Below the pieces are notes generated by a model. The model saw nothing but the letters and a program-made list of their open reading frames with translations. It made no database searches and had not been told where the DNA came from. DNA of 64,000 nucleotides from JAEVLT01 sp050496765 (lineage in GTDB: Bacteria; Bacillota; Bacilli; Bacillales; Cytobacillaceae). Shown piece after piece: positions 53,963-63,392 of this stretch. Every line of letters begins with the position of its first letter. Positions within the stretch are counted from its first letter, which is position 1. Location of the stretch: assembly GCF_050496765.1 (NCBI RefSeq), contig NZ_JBNWEO010000015.1, positions 124,001-188,000 of the forward strand, written 5' to 3'. The translations under genes and the position numbers were made by a program.

Positions 53963-55066
53963 ATGAGTCCATCAGCCAATTCATTTGAAGGATTGACGCC
54001 CGCTCATGTTGAAGATCAATTAACTGAAGCGAAGGCTGAAGATATTAAGCTCGCTCTTCGGAAAGAGCCTGAGGTTCAAAATTTGGCCAATTCGATCGAT
54101 GAACGCGATCAAATTCAAGTCTTGTCATTTGGAAAAGAGCCGGCCGAACAAATTTCGCGTTTTTCGGATCAAATTTTAAACAATATGCGTACAACGAAAA
54201 TTGAAGACTCAGGGGAACTTTTGAAACAGCTTGGCAGAATCATGGACAAATTTGATCCAAAGGACTTTCAGAAAACTTCTACGGGATTTTTCGGAAAGCT
54301 TTTTAAAAAAGGGGAAAAAGTCGTCGAAAAATTGTTTGGAAAGTATCAAACAATGGGCGGTGAAATAGACAAAATTTATGTAGAAATATCGAAATACCAG
54401 CATGAGATGGTCGATTCCACTAATATGCTTGAGCAAATGTATGAGCAAAACTACCAATATTATTTGACGCTAGAAAAGTATGTTGTAGCGGGTCAAATGA
54501 AGGTAGAAGAATTAAAAAACATTCAGCTTCCCCAGCTCGAAAGCCGCGCTGCCGCAGGAGACCAGCTGGCATCCATGCAGCTTGACAGTTTAAAAAATGT
54601 CATCGAATTGCTGGAACAAAGAATCTATGATTTGGAAATGGCTAAAATGGTGGCATTGCAAACGGCACCACAGATCCGCCTGCTGCAAAGAGGAAATACA
54701 AAACTTATTGGGAAAATTAATTCAGCCTTTGTCACCACCATTCCCATTTTTAAAAATGGCTTAATTCAAGCTGTAGCCGCAAAAAGACAGAAACTTGTTG
54801 CGGACTCAATGAGTGAGCTTGATCGAAGAACAAACGAAATGCTTGTGCGAAACGCGCAAAATATTTCACAGCAAAGTGCTGATATTGCCCGGCTGGCCGG
54901 CGGTCCAAGTATAAAAATTGAAACGATTGAGGAATCGTGGAACATTATTATCAAAGGAATGCAGGAGACAAAAGCAATTGAAGAAGAAAACAAGCGACTA
55001 AGGGCAGAAGGTACAAAACGTTTGGAACAGCTGCAGGAAAACTTTAAACAGCTGAAGCAAAAATAA
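53963..55066 (+). CDS. yceH: TelA-family toxic anion resistance protein (YceH)
   Basis: A 367-residue, mostly helical cytoplasmic protein of the TelA/KlaA family linked to tellurite and toxic anion resistance. Long coiled-coil-like helices run through residues 95-360; TNMLEQMYEQNYQYYLTLEK, QLDSLKNVIELLEQR and MAKMVALQTAPQIRLLQ stand out. No catalytic motif is visible. ATG follows AAGGGGAGAATG. It links YceG with two TerD genes. Confidence 0.9.
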   Translation: MSPSANSFEGLTPAHVEDQLTEAKAEDIKLALRKEPEVQNLANSIDERDQIQVLSFGKEPAEQISRFSDQILNNMRTTKIEDSGELLKQLGRIMDKFDPKDFQKTSTGFFGKLFKKGEKVVEKLFGKYQTMGGEIDKIYVEISKYQHEMVDSTNMLEQMYEQNYQYYLTLEKYVVAGQMKVEELKNIQLPQLESRAAAGDQLASMQLDSLKNVIELLEQRIYDLEMAKMVALQTAPQIRLLQRGNTKLIGKINSAFVTTIPIFKNGLIQAVAAKRQKLVADSMSELDRRTNEMLVRNAQNISQQSADIARLAGGPSIKIETIEESWNIIIKGMQETKAIEEENKRLRAEGTKRLEQLQENFKQLKQK

Positions 55067-55157
55067 GCAGCAATCAACGCGGCGATTCCGCCCGGTGATA
55101 ATGATAAAAACTACATATTGGCTAGGTTCCCATTACTTATTTTATGAGGTGATTGAT

Positions 55158-55769
55158 TTGGCAATTAATTTACAAAAAGGACAAAGAGTTGATTTGACAA
55201 AAGGTAATCCCGGACTCTCCAAAATCTTGGTTGGTCTCGGCTGGGATCCGGTTCAAAGCGGTGGAAAAGGATTTCTCGGTTCCCTGTTTGGTGGTGGCAG
55301 TACATCGAATATTGACTGTGACGCCTCGGTTATTATGCTCGGCGATAATGAGCGGCTTCAAAACAACAATGATGTAATTTATTTTGGCAATTTGAAAAGC
55401 AAGGATGGCAGTGTTCAACATTCCGGCGATAATTTAACCGGGGATGGAGATGGGGACGATGAACAAATCGTTGTCGATTTAAATCGAGTTCCCGCCAATA
55501 TTCAAAAGCTCGTCTTTGTTGTAAATATTTATGATGCCGTTAAACGCAGACAGCACTTCGGGATGATCCGCAATGCTTTTATTCGGATTGTCAATGCGGG
55601 CAATCAACAGGAATTGCTGCGTTATAATTTAACAGAAGATTACAGTGGAAAAACGTGTTTAGTTGCCGGTGAAATTTACCGGAATGCCGGAGAATGGAAG
55701 TTTGCAGCTGTTGGCAATGGTACAAATGCGGCAAGCTTGGGCGAAGTCGTTCGCGCCTATACAATTTAA
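55158..55769 (+). CDS. TerD-family protein, YceC-like (copy 2)
   Basis: A 203-residue TerD protein with a Gly-rich insertion ([13 protein letters not shown]) before [11 protein letters not shown], where copies 1 and 3 have DFDLD. The second acidic loop [14 protein letters not shown] is kept. The TTG at 55158, six bases after GAGGTG, is preferred to the upstream ATG at 55095. The changed first loop may alter metal affinity. B. subtilis YceC has a similar insertion. Confidence 0.85.
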   Translation: MAINLQKGQRVDLTKGNPGLSKILVGLGWDPVQSGGKGFLGSLFGGGSTSNIDCDASVIMLGDNERLQNNNDVIYFGNLKSKDGSVQHSGDNLTGDGDGDDEQIVVDLNRVPANIQKLVFVVNIYDAVKRRQHFGMIRNAFIRIVNAGNQQELLRYNLTEDYSGKTCLVAGEIYRNAGEWKFAAVGNGTNAASLGEVVRAYTI

Positions 55770-55873
55770 TCAATTCAGGAAATAATGCACGCGTTGGAGC
55801 TAGATTCAAACAACTAGTTCAGGTTACCTATAGAATGTCCTATGGCACAAAAAAAGACAATGAGGTGAGAGAA

Positions 55874-56452
55874 ATGGGGATTAATTTAAGCAAAGGTCAA
55901 AGAATCGACTTAACGAAAACCAATCCCGGTTTGACAAAAGTAATTGTTGGTCTGGGCTGGGATACGAACCGGTACTCGGGAGGCCATGATTTTGACCTTG
56001 ATGCATCCGCATTTTTAACCGATGCAAATGGAAGAGTTACTGAAGACAATGATTTTATTTTTTATAATAATCTTGCCCATCCATCCGGCGGCGTAGAACA
56101 TACAGGTGATAATCGGACGGGAGAAGGCGAAGGGGATGACGAGCAGATCAAAATTGATTTTAGCAAGGTTCCTTCGCGTGTTCACCGTATTGCCATAACC
56201 GTAACGATTCATGATGCAGAAGCAAGGAACCAAAATTTTGGCCAAGTATCCAATGCGTTTGTCCGATTGGTAGATGAGACAACGAATCAAGAGGTTCTCC
56301 GCTATGACCTGGGGGAAGATTTTTCTGTAGAAACGGCAGTTGTCATTTGTGAACTGTACCGTCACAATGGTGATTGGAAATTTAGTGCGGTAGGCAGCGG
56401 CTTTTCCGGCGGTTTAGCAGCCCTATGCCGCAATTTTGGACTAGAAGTGTGA
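55874..56452 (+). CDS. TerD-family protein (copy 3)
   Basis: A 192-residue TerD protein with the intact [11 protein letters not shown] and [14 protein letters not shown] loops and C-terminal [18 protein letters not shown], most like copy 1 and B. subtilis YceD. ATG follows GAGGTGAGAG. The longer frame from 55694 overlaps copy 2 and is rejected. Last gene of the island. Confidence 0.9.
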   Translation: MGINLSKGQRIDLTKTNPGLTKVIVGLGWDTNRYSGGHDFDLDASAFLTDANGRVTEDNDFIFYNNLAHPSGGVEHTGDNRTGEGEGDDEQIKIDFSKVPSRVHRIAITVTIHDAEARNQNFGQVSNAFVRLVDETTNQEVLRYDLGEDFSVETAVVICELYRHNGDWKFSAVGSGFSGGLAALCRNFGLEV

Positions 56453-56482
56453 AAAAAAGCTGCCAACTTGGCAGCTTTTTTT
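56452..56482 (+). terminator. Ter island terminator
   Basis: AAAAAAAGCTGCCAA-C-TTGGCAGCTTTTTTT (56452-56482), near-perfect palindrome. Confidence 0.92.
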
Positions 56483-56563
56483 CTGAAAAATTCAAGAATA
56501 GGAATTGGATAATAAGTCTGGTAGAATGAATTAGATGAATGACGCTAAAGGAGAGTAGTTGGT

Positions 56564-57358
56564 TTGAAGCAATATTTGCAGCTTTGTGAACATGTTTTGA
56601 AAAATGGACATTTCAAAGAAGATCGTACAGGGACAGGAACAATCAGCATGTTTGGCTATCAAATGAGGTTTAATCTTGCTGAAGGGTTTCCACTCGTTAC
56701 CACGAAAAAGCTTCATTTGAAATCGATTATTTATGAATTGCTTTGGTTTTTAAAGGGCGATACTAATGTGAAATACTTGCAAGATCATGGCGTTCGAATC
56801 TGGAACGAATGGGCAGATGAAAACGGGGAGCTAGGCCCAGTTTATGGACATCAATGGCGTTCATGGACAGGAGCAGATGGATCAACCGTTGACCAAATTA
56901 GTGAGCTTGTAGAGCAAATTAAAAAGAATCCGAATTCTAGGAGATTGCTTATCAATGCTTGGAATGTTGCTGAGATTGAAAAGATGGCGTTGCCCCCATG
57001 TCATTGTATGTTCCAATTTTATGTAGCGGACGGGAAGCTCTCCTGCCAGCTTTACCAACGTTCCGCAGACGTGTTTCTTGGAGTGCCTTTTAATATTGCC
57101 TCTTATGCCTTGTTAACGTTAATGATTGCTCAGGTTTGCGATCTCGAGCCAGGAGAGTTTATTCACACATTTGGTGATGTTCATATTTATAAAAACCATC
57201 TTGAACAAGTGAAAATACAAATGGAGCGTGAACCGAGACCGCTGCCAAAAATGATTCTTAATCCCAATGTAAAAGATATTTTCTCGTTTTCATATGAAGA
57301 CTTTCACTTAGAGGGGTATGATCCGCATCCACATATTAAAGGGGTGGTCAGTGTTTGA
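56564..57358 (+). CDS. thyA: Thymidylate synthase
   Basis: Converts dUMP to dTMP using methylene-THF. The catalytic cysteine sits in [11 protein letters not shown], and [13 protein letters not shown] plus HIYKNHLEQ are conserved. It has 264 residues, like B. subtilis ThyB, without the large insert of phage-type ThyA. TTG start follows AAAGGAGAG. Overlaps dfrA by four bases, so the product dihydrofolate is recycled by the next enzyme. Confidence 0.96.
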   Translation: MKQYLQLCEHVLKNGHFKEDRTGTGTISMFGYQMRFNLAEGFPLVTTKKLHLKSIIYELLWFLKGDTNVKYLQDHGVRIWNEWADENGELGPVYGHQWRSWTGADGSTVDQISELVEQIKKNPNSRRLLINAWNVAEIEKMALPPCHCMFQFYVADGKLSCQLYQRSADVFLGVPFNIASYALLTLMIAQVCDLEPGEFIHTFGDVHIYKNHLEQVKIQMEREPRPLPKMILNPNVKDIFSFSYEDFHLEGYDPHPHIKGVVSV

Positions 57359-57843
57359 TTTCATTTATTTGGGCAATGGACGAGAATTGGGTAATCGGAA
57401 AGGGCAATCAGCTGCCATGGCGGCTTCCAGAGGACTTAAAATTTTTTAAAAGGGTGACAATGGGGCACCCGGTCGCTATGGGGAGAAAAACACACGAATC
57501 GATTGGTCGTTTGCTGCCAGGAAGGGAAAACATGGTTATTACCCGCAACCCGGATTTTTCTTGTGAAGGTTGTAAAGTATTTCATTCGATCGAAGAATTT
57601 GCTGACTTTGCAAACAAACAGGATGAAGAAATTTTTGTGATCGGGGGAGCGGAAATCTTTCGCGCTCTTCTGCACTCTGCCAGTCGGCTTTACATCACAT
57701 ATATTCATGAGCAATTTGATGGGGATACTTTTTTTCCTCCGCTTGATCTAAACAATTGGGTTTTACTGTCACGGGAAAAAGGACTGAGAAACGAGCAAAA
57801 TCCATACGATTATGAATTTTGTATTTATGAAAGAAAACACTAG
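57355..57843 (+). CDS. dfrA: Dihydrofolate reductase
   Basis: Reduces dihydrofolate to THF with NADPH. A 162-residue single-domain enzyme with [31 protein letters not shown] and [12 protein letters not shown] start overlaps the thyA stop (TTGA), with GGGGTGG upstream. Adjacent thyA-dfrA as in B. subtilis. Confidence 0.96.
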   Translation: MISFIWAMDENWVIGKGNQLPWRLPEDLKFFKRVTMGHPVAMGRKTHESIGRLLPGRENMVITRNPDFSCEGCKVFHSIEEFADFANKQDEEIFVIGGAEIFRALLHSASRLYITYIHEQFDGDTFFPPLDLNNWVLLSREKGLRNEQNPYDYEFCIYERKH

Positions 57844-57872
57844 ATTCTGAAAGCTGTCCCGCTTTCAGAATC
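57843..57872 (+). terminator. thyA-dfrA terminator
   Basis: GATTCTGAAAGC (57843-57854) pairs with GCTTTCAGAATC (57861-57872), then TTTCATTTT. Confidence 0.85.
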
Positions 57873-58065
57873 TTTCATTTTATGTTATTGTTAGCATGTA
57901 AAAGTTTGAATCACGAATTTCTTTTTTTTTAAATGCTTTTAATCACAGTTCTTGTATTTTTGATCGATATTGTGAAATTCCTATGACTTTTCGTTTGGAT
58001 TGCAGTAAAAACAAGATAAACATACTATAATCAAGTTAGATTGAGACATCAACAGAAGGGGATGT

Positions 58066-58266
58066 ATGTCCATGTTTTCGAATATTGGGATACCCGGATT
58101 AATTTTAATTTTAACGCTTGCTTTGATTATTTTTGGGCCAAAAAAACTGCCGGAAATCGGCCGTGCCTTTGGACAAACGCTAAAAGAATTTAAAAAATCC
58201 ACTCGAGAATTAACGGAAGACGTTGTTCAGGATCTTGAAGAAGAAAAGAAAAAGCTGACAAAATAA
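58066..58266 (+). CDS. tatA: Twin-arginine translocase subunit TatA
   Basis: A 66-residue protein: N-terminal helix [18 protein letters not shown], the hinge [11 protein letters not shown], an amphipathic helix with FKKSTRELT and an acidic tail. ATG 58066 or 58072 after GAAGGGG. Forms the protein-conducting pore for folded Tat substrates such as the hydrogenase small subunit. A promoter with TATAAT at 58026-58031 lies upstream. Confidence 0.92.
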   Translation: MSMFSNIGIPGLILILTLALIIFGPKKLPEIGRAFGQTLKEFKKSTRELTEDVVQDLEEEKKKLTK

Positions 58267-58294
58267 GGTGTAAGATTCGTCTTACACCTTTTTT
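58266..58294 (+). terminator. Hairpin with UUCG loop between tatA and tatC
   Basis: AGGTGTAAGA (58266-58275), loop TTCG, TCTTACACCT (58280-58289), then T's. The stable tetraloop and stop-codon overlap favour a real terminator, partially read through to tatC. Confidence 0.85.
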
Positions 58295-58344
58295 AAGACG
58301 AAGATTTAAATTTGCAACCTTTTGAAATTGGCAGGGGAAGGAAA

Positions 58345-59103
58345 ATGGAAGATAAAGAATTAAATATCGTCGAGCATTTGGAAGAATTAAGAAAGAGAAT
58401 AATTATCACTGCTGTTGCTTTTTTGGTTTTTTTCGGGATCGGCTTTGTTTATGTTGAGGATATTTATCACTGGTTTGTAAAGGGACTTGATGTGAAATTA
58501 ATCGTGTTAGGTCCGGGTGATATCATATGGGTTTATTTAATGCTCGCTTCGGTTGTAGGAATTGCCGGAACCATCCCTGTATTGGCTTTACAAGTTTGGT
58601 TATTTGTCCGGCCCGCATTAAGACCGGTTGAGAAAAGGGTAACTCTCGCCTATATTCCTGCACTTTTTATTTTATTTATTCTTGGGATCAGTTTTGGCTA
58701 CTTTGTCATTTTCCCTTCGATTTTATCATTTTTAGTTCATTTAAGTGGAGATATGATGGCAACGAATTTTACGGCACAAAAATATTTTAGTTTTATTATA
58801 AACATGACATTGCCGTTCGGATTTCTATTTGAACTCCCGGTTGTCATCATGTTTTTAACTTCCTTAGGAATCATTACACCAGCTGTTTTGAAAAAACTGC
58901 GCAAGCTGGCTTATATGGTTTTGGTGATCATAGCAACCATTATCACCCCTCCAGATTTCGTATCTGAAACATTAGTGGCATTGCCGTTACTGCTGTTATA
59001 TGAAATCAGTGTCAGCTTTTCCAAGATTGTCTATAAACGAAAGTTGCGAAAGGATCGGGAATGGGAACAATCAAGTGTTGAAGCAAGTGAAACAGTGGAA
59101 TAG
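58345..59103 (+). CDS. tatC: Twin-arginine translocase subunit TatC
   Basis: A 252-residue, six-helix receptor for Tat signal peptides. The conserved N-terminus NIVEHLEELRKRII carries the Glu important for RR recognition, and the AYIPALFILFILGISFGYF region is typical. ATG at 58345 follows AGGGGAAGG; the frame from 58312 lacks a site. Ahead of the hydrogenase genes it supplies the export machinery, probably dedicated to them. Confidence 0.92.
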   Translation: MEDKELNIVEHLEELRKRIIITAVAFLVFFGIGFVYVEDIYHWFVKGLDVKLIVLGPGDIIWVYLMLASVVGIAGTIPVLALQVWLFVRPALRPVEKRVTLAYIPALFILFILGISFGYFVIFPSILSFLVHLSGDMMATNFTAQKYFSFIINMTLPFGFLFELPVVIMFLTSLGIITPAVLKKLRKLAYMVLVIIATIITPPDFVSETLVALPLLLLYEISVSFSKIVYKRKLRKDREWEQSSVEASETVE

Positions 59104-59106
59104 GGA

Positions 59107-59139
59107 AAAACCTCTGGAACGCATCTCCAGAGGTTTTTT
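59107..59139 (+). terminator. tatC terminator
   Basis: CCTCTGGA (59111-59118) pairs with TCCAGAGG (59126-59133), flanked by A's and T's. Confidence 0.85.
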
Positions 59140-59290
59140 GTTTTACCATCATTCGAAAAGTATTAATGGAAATAAGAATTCTTTGTGTATTTTTTGGGAA
59201 TTTCCAGACGAAGCGCCTATAAGTATGATAAATTTACCATGAATTAGAGAATCTTCATATCTTTAAGCAATAGGTGGAGGGGAATAGCGG

Positions 59291-60367
59291 ATGAAGAGGC
59301 AGAAGACCGTATATGAGACCGCACTTGAACGCGGGTATACCCGTCGTGATTTCCTAAAGATGTGCACCGCACTCGCAGCCACGCTTGGATTGGAGTATAC
59401 CCAGTCTGATCAAGTGGTAAAAGCCATGGAAACGAAAACGAGAATTCCGGTTGTATGGCTGCAATTTCAAGACTGCACTGGCTGTTCGGAATCATTTATT
59501 CGCTCATCACAACCAAAAGCTGAAAGCGTTTTACTTGAGATGATTTCACTTGAATATTCTGAAGTCCTCTCTGCGCCATCCGGCTATCAGGCTGAAGCCA
59601 ATATAGAAAAGGTCTTTCAAGACTACAACGGACAATATATTTTGGCTGTTGAAGGAAGCATTCCAGATGATGATGCATTCTTAACGGTGGCCGGCCGATC
59701 AAGAAAAGAAACTTTCATTAAAATGGCAGCGGGAGCAAAAGCGATTGTTGCCTATGGGACTTGTGCTTCATGGGGCGGTATTGCCGCCGCAAAGCCAAAT
59801 CCGACTGGTGCCCGTCCAGTAACCAGTTTTGTAAACAATACTCCTGTTATTCTTGCCCCTGGCTGTCCGCCTATTTCAGAAGTCATGACGGGAATTGTTG
59901 CGTATGTCATCACATTCGGCAAATTGCCTGAATTGGATCCGTTTGGTCGGCCAAAGGCATTTTACCGGCACCGCGTTCATGATAAATGCAATCGCCGCGC
60001 TTATTTTGATGCAGGTCTTTTTGTCGAGTCTTTTGATGATGAAGGGGCAAAGCAAGGCTATTGCTTATATAAAGTTGGCTGCAAAGGCCCAACAACCTAT
60101 AATTCCTGTGCAGAGATGCGCTGGAACGGTGGAGTAAGTTATCCAATTCAATCCGGAAATCCATGTATCGGCTGTTCAGAAGATGGATTTTGGGATAATG
60201 GCCCTTTTTATACGAGAAGAGCAAAAATTCCCGGCACGCAAACGACCATTAATCCCGATGAGATCGGTTTGGCTGCTGTCGGTCTGACTGCTGCCGGAAT
60301 TGCCGTACATGCAGCAGGAACTGTAATCAAGAAAAAGCTAGATGACAAACGGAGTGAAGACGAATGA
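59291..60367 (+). CDS. hyaA: [NiFe] hydrogenase small subunit, Tat-exported
   Basis: Carries the Fe-S relay of an uptake hydrogenase. Tat signal RRDFLK (Arg18, Arg19) is followed by a short hydrophobic stretch. Proximal-cluster cysteines: CTGCSES (Cys62, Cys65), GTCASWGG (Cys158) and APGCPP. Further CxxC-type pairs (YCLYKVGCKGP, NPCIGC) match medial and distal clusters. A C-terminal hydrophobic helix anchors it. The positions of the extra cysteines of O2-tolerant enzymes are Gly64 and Gly163. ATG follows GGTGGAGGGG. Overlaps hyaB by four bases. Confidence 0.95.
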   Translation: MKRQKTVYETALERGYTRRDFLKMCTALAATLGLEYTQSDQVVKAMETKTRIPVVWLQFQDCTGCSESFIRSSQPKAESVLLEMISLEYSEVLSAPSGYQAEANIEKVFQDYNGQYILAVEGSIPDDDAFLTVAGRSRKETFIKMAAGAKAIVAYGTCASWGGIAAAKPNPTGARPVTSFVNNTPVILAPGCPPISEVMTGIVAYVITFGKLPELDPFGRPKAFYRHRVHDKCNRRAYFDAGLFVESFDDEGAKQGYCLYKVGCKGPTTYNSCAEMRWNGGVSYPIQSGNPCIGCSEDGFWDNGPFYTRRAKIPGTQTTINPDEIGLAAVGLTAAGIAVHAAGTVIKKKLDDKRSEDE

Positions 60368-62088
60368 GCGAACGTATAGTAGTAGATCCAATTACAAGAA
60401 TAGAAGGCCATCTCCGTGTGGAAGTGGATATTGACGAAAAAGGCATCATCCAGGATGCCTTCAGCTCAGGAACAGCAGTAAGGGGGCTTGAGTTGATTGT
60501 CCGAGATCGCGATCCCCGCGATGTATGGGCATTTGTTCAACGAATCTGCGGTGTTTGTACAACGGTGCATGCACTCGCCTCAATCCGTGCTGTCGAAGAT
60601 GCGTTAAAAATTAAAATCCCGCGAAACGCACATTTAATTCGCGACATTATGAATGAAACGTTGTTTGTTCACGACCATGTTGTCCATTTCTATCACCTGC
60701 ATGCGCTAGACTGGGTAGATGTTGTCAGCGCAATTAAAGCAAATCCCGCAGAGACCTCCAAAATTGCTCAATCGATTTCGAATTGGCCGAAGTCGTCACC
60801 GGGCTATTTTTCCGATGTGCAAAACAAGGTGAAAAGGCTTGTTGAAAGCGGCCAGCTTGGGATTTTTGCTAATGGCTATTGGGGCCATAAAGCTTATAAA
60901 CTGCCTCCTGAAGTCAATCTTTTAGCCGTAGCACACTATTTGGAGGCACTTGATTGGCAGAAGGAAATTGTCAAAATTCACACGATTTTTGGCGGCAAAA
61001 ATCCCCATCCGCATTATGTCGTTGGCGGTATGGCTACACCTCTTGACATTGACAGTGACAATGGGGTGCATGCCGAGCGGTTAATGCATGTATCCCAATT
61101 GATCGACCAGGCAAAGGAATTCGTTAACCAGGTCTATATTCCAGATTTATTGGCAATAGGGTCTTTCTATAAAGACTGGACATTTGGTGGTGGATTGAAC
61201 AATTATCTTGTTTATGGAGATTTCTCCACAGGTGATTTATACGATATAAAACAATATCGGATGCCAAGAGGAATCATCCTAAATGGAAATTTAAACGAAG
61301 TTCTCGACATTGATTTGAAGGATCCAAAACATGTTCAGGAATTCATCGATCACTCTTGGTATACGTATGATGGAAAAGTAGGAGATGGGGTAGGAAAACA
61401 TCCATTTGAAGGCGAAACGGCATTGAACTATACAGGTCCGAAAGCGCCATTTAAAAATCTGGACACAAACCAGCAGTATAGCTGGCTAAAATCACCGCGC
61501 TGGAAAGAGCATCCAATGGAGACAGGTCCGTTGGCACGGATGATGGTTGGATATGCATCCGGTAAAGAAGAAATTGTCACAATTGTTGATGAAACGTTAA
61601 AAAAATTGGATCAGCCTATTACAGCACTTCAATCAGCGCTTGGCCGTACCGTGGCCCGCGGGCTTGAAACAGTGTTAATTTCGGGATGGCTCCGTAACGA
61701 TATGGATGAACTCCTTAAAAATATCCGAAATGGAAATCAAGTCACATTTGATCGGACGAAATGGGAGCCTTCTACATGGCCGAACCGTGCCCAAGGTGTC
61801 GGCTGGATGGAAGCACCAAGGGGAGCACTTGGACATTGGATTGATATTGAAAACGGGAAAACAAAAAACTACCAGGCTGTTGTTCCTTCAACATGGAATG
61901 CTTCTCCAAGGGATCATAAAAATAATCTTGGAGCGTATGAAGCAGCGCTTAAAGGAACACCAATGCTTGACAAGCAACAGCCCCTTGAAATCATGCGGAT
62001 CATCCATTCCTTTGACCCATGTTTAGCTTGTGCTGTACACTTAACTGATTTGGAAACGAAAAAGACAACTGAAATCCACTTAGGATAG
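60364..62088 (+). CDS. hyaB: [NiFe] hydrogenase large subunit
   Basis: Binds the Ni-Fe(CN)2CO centre. L1 motif RICGVCTTVHA (Cys62, Cys65) and L2 motif DPCLACAVH (Cys553, Cys556) are complete. A 15-residue C-terminal extension after His559 should be removed by the protease encoded downstream. Its 574 residues fit group 1 membrane-bound uptake enzymes. ATG overlaps the hyaA stop (ATGA). Confidence 0.95.
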   Translation: MSERIVVDPITRIEGHLRVEVDIDEKGIIQDAFSSGTAVRGLELIVRDRDPRDVWAFVQRICGVCTTVHALASIRAVEDALKIKIPRNAHLIRDIMNETLFVHDHVVHFYHLHALDWVDVVSAIKANPAETSKIAQSISNWPKSSPGYFSDVQNKVKRLVESGQLGIFANGYWGHKAYKLPPEVNLLAVAHYLEALDWQKEIVKIHTIFGGKNPHPHYVVGGMATPLDIDSDNGVHAERLMHVSQLIDQAKEFVNQVYIPDLLAIGSFYKDWTFGGGLNNYLVYGDFSTGDLYDIKQYRMPRGIILNGNLNEVLDIDLKDPKHVQEFIDHSWYTYDGKVGDGVGKHPFEGETALNYTGPKAPFKNLDTNQQYSWLKSPRWKEHPMETGPLARMMVGYASGKEEIVTIVDETLKKLDQPITALQSALGRTVARGLETVLISGWLRNDMDELLKNIRNGNQVTFDRTKWEPSTWPNRAQGVGWMEAPRGALGHWIDIENGKTKNYQAVVPSTWNASPRDHKNNLGAYEAALKGTPMLDKQQPLEIMRIIHSFDPCLACAVHLTDLETKKTTEIHLG

Positions 62089-62101
62089 GAGGGGAGGCAA
62101 A

Positions 62102-62911
62102 ATGTCAGAGCTTATACCTCATTTGCCGAATCAACCGGCGAATCCGCCGCTAAAGGATTCTTCTAATCCAGGAGTGAACAGCGAGAATTCTTTTTTGCCA
62201 AATAGACCGCTCGAATTTCAGCAAATAAACAACTCGGTTAAAGTTTACGTTTGGGAATTGCCGGTTAGGATCTTTCATTGGGTAAACATGGTTGCGGTCT
62301 TTCTGTTAATCGTCACAGGTATTTACATCGGCCAGCCGTTTGCAGGGGCTTCCATTCAAGGTGAGGCATACTACTCCAATTTGATGGGGTGGGCACGATA
62401 CGTCCATTTCTTTTCAGCATTTTTATTTACCATTAATCTAATCTATCGGGCTTACTGGGCTTTTAAAGGGAATAAATTTGCGATATCGAATCCCTTTCGT
62501 TTGATTTTTTGGAAAGAAACCATTGAGACGCTTAAGTTCTATTTGTTCTTAAAGAACAAAAAACCCCATTATGCCGGACATAATCCGCTCGCACAGCTAA
62601 GTTATTGGATTGTCCAGGGATTTGGCTCCATGATCGTTATTTTTACAGGTTTCTATCTGTATTTTGAACCGCAGCAAGAATCGTTCTGGTCCAAACTTTT
62701 TGCGTGGGTGCCTGCCATTTTCGGTGACAGCTTTTCGATTCGCTCGTGGCATCATCTTACTGCATGGGGGTTCATTCTGTTTATCGTTATCCACATTTAT
62801 ATGGCCATACGAGATGATTACTTGGAACAAAATGGAGCAATTTCATCCATGTTTACCGGCTATAAACAAGAGCCAAGAAAAGTAGTGGGTGGCAAAGATG
62901 AAAACGAATAA
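62102..62911 (+). CDS. hyaC: Hydrogenase cytochrome b subunit
   Basis: Di-heme membrane protein that passes electrons from the hydrogenase to the quinone pool. A hydrophilic N-terminal extension of about 55 residues precedes four helices; likely heme-ligand histidines are in RIFHWVNM, YVHFFSAF and SWHHLTAW/VIHIYMA. 269 residues, typical HyaC/HupC. ATG follows GGAGGGGAGG. Confidence 0.92.
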   Translation: MSELIPHLPNQPANPPLKDSSNPGVNSENSFLPNRPLEFQQINNSVKVYVWELPVRIFHWVNMVAVFLLIVTGIYIGQPFAGASIQGEAYYSNLMGWARYVHFFSAFLFTINLIYRAYWAFKGNKFAISNPFRLIFWKETIETLKFYLFLKNKKPHYAGHNPLAQLSYWIVQGFGSMIVIFTGFYLYFEPQQESFWSKLFAWVPAIFGDSFSIRSWHHLTAWGFILFIVIHIYMAIRDDYLEQNGAISSMFTGYKQEPRKVVGGKDENE

Positions 62912-63392
62912 AATTACTATTTTGGGAATCGGCAACACCCTCTTTTCGGATGAGGGTGTTGGCATTCATCTTTTGCCAATATTGGAAGAAACACTAAGAA
63001 AATATAACAATATTGAAATTATTGAAGGGCTTACAGATGGGATGAGGCTTCTTGGACCAGTTGAAGATGCGGAGAATTTAATAATTATTGATGCCATTAA
63101 TGCGGGGAAAAAAGGCGGCACGATCGTTTCGTTATATGGGGATGACATCCCAGCCTATTTTGGAGTAAAGATGTCAATCCATCAGCTCGGATTTCAAGAA
63201 GTATTATTGGCAGCCAAAATGCGCGAGCGCTACCCTAAAAAAATTGCCATGTTCGGAATGCAGCCAACATCCCTCGAACTCGGCGTTGAACTGTCGGAGA
63301 TCAATCAGAAGAAATTGCCTGAACTGGCACAAGCAGTGCTGGATCAAGTGAGAGAATGGAGAGAAAGTCATGAACCGGATCGAGTTTTTTAA
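62898..63392 (+). CDS. hyaD: Hydrogenase maturation protease
   Basis: Cleaves the C-terminal extension of HyaB after Ni insertion. The GIGNTLFSDEGVG motif supplies the metal-binding Glu, and IIDAINAG and MSIHQLGF the other ligands Asp and His. 164 residues from ATG 62898; GTG 62889 is an alternative. Overlaps hyaC by 14 nt and the following gene by 23 nt. Confidence 0.92.
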   Translation: MKTNKITILGIGNTLFSDEGVGIHLLPILEETLRKYNNIEIIEGLTDGMRLLGPVEDAENLIIIDAINAGKKGGTIVSLYGDDIPAYFGVKMSIHQLGFQEVLLAAKMRERYPKKIAMFGMQPTSLELGVELSEINQKKLPELAQAVLDQVREWRESHEPDRVF

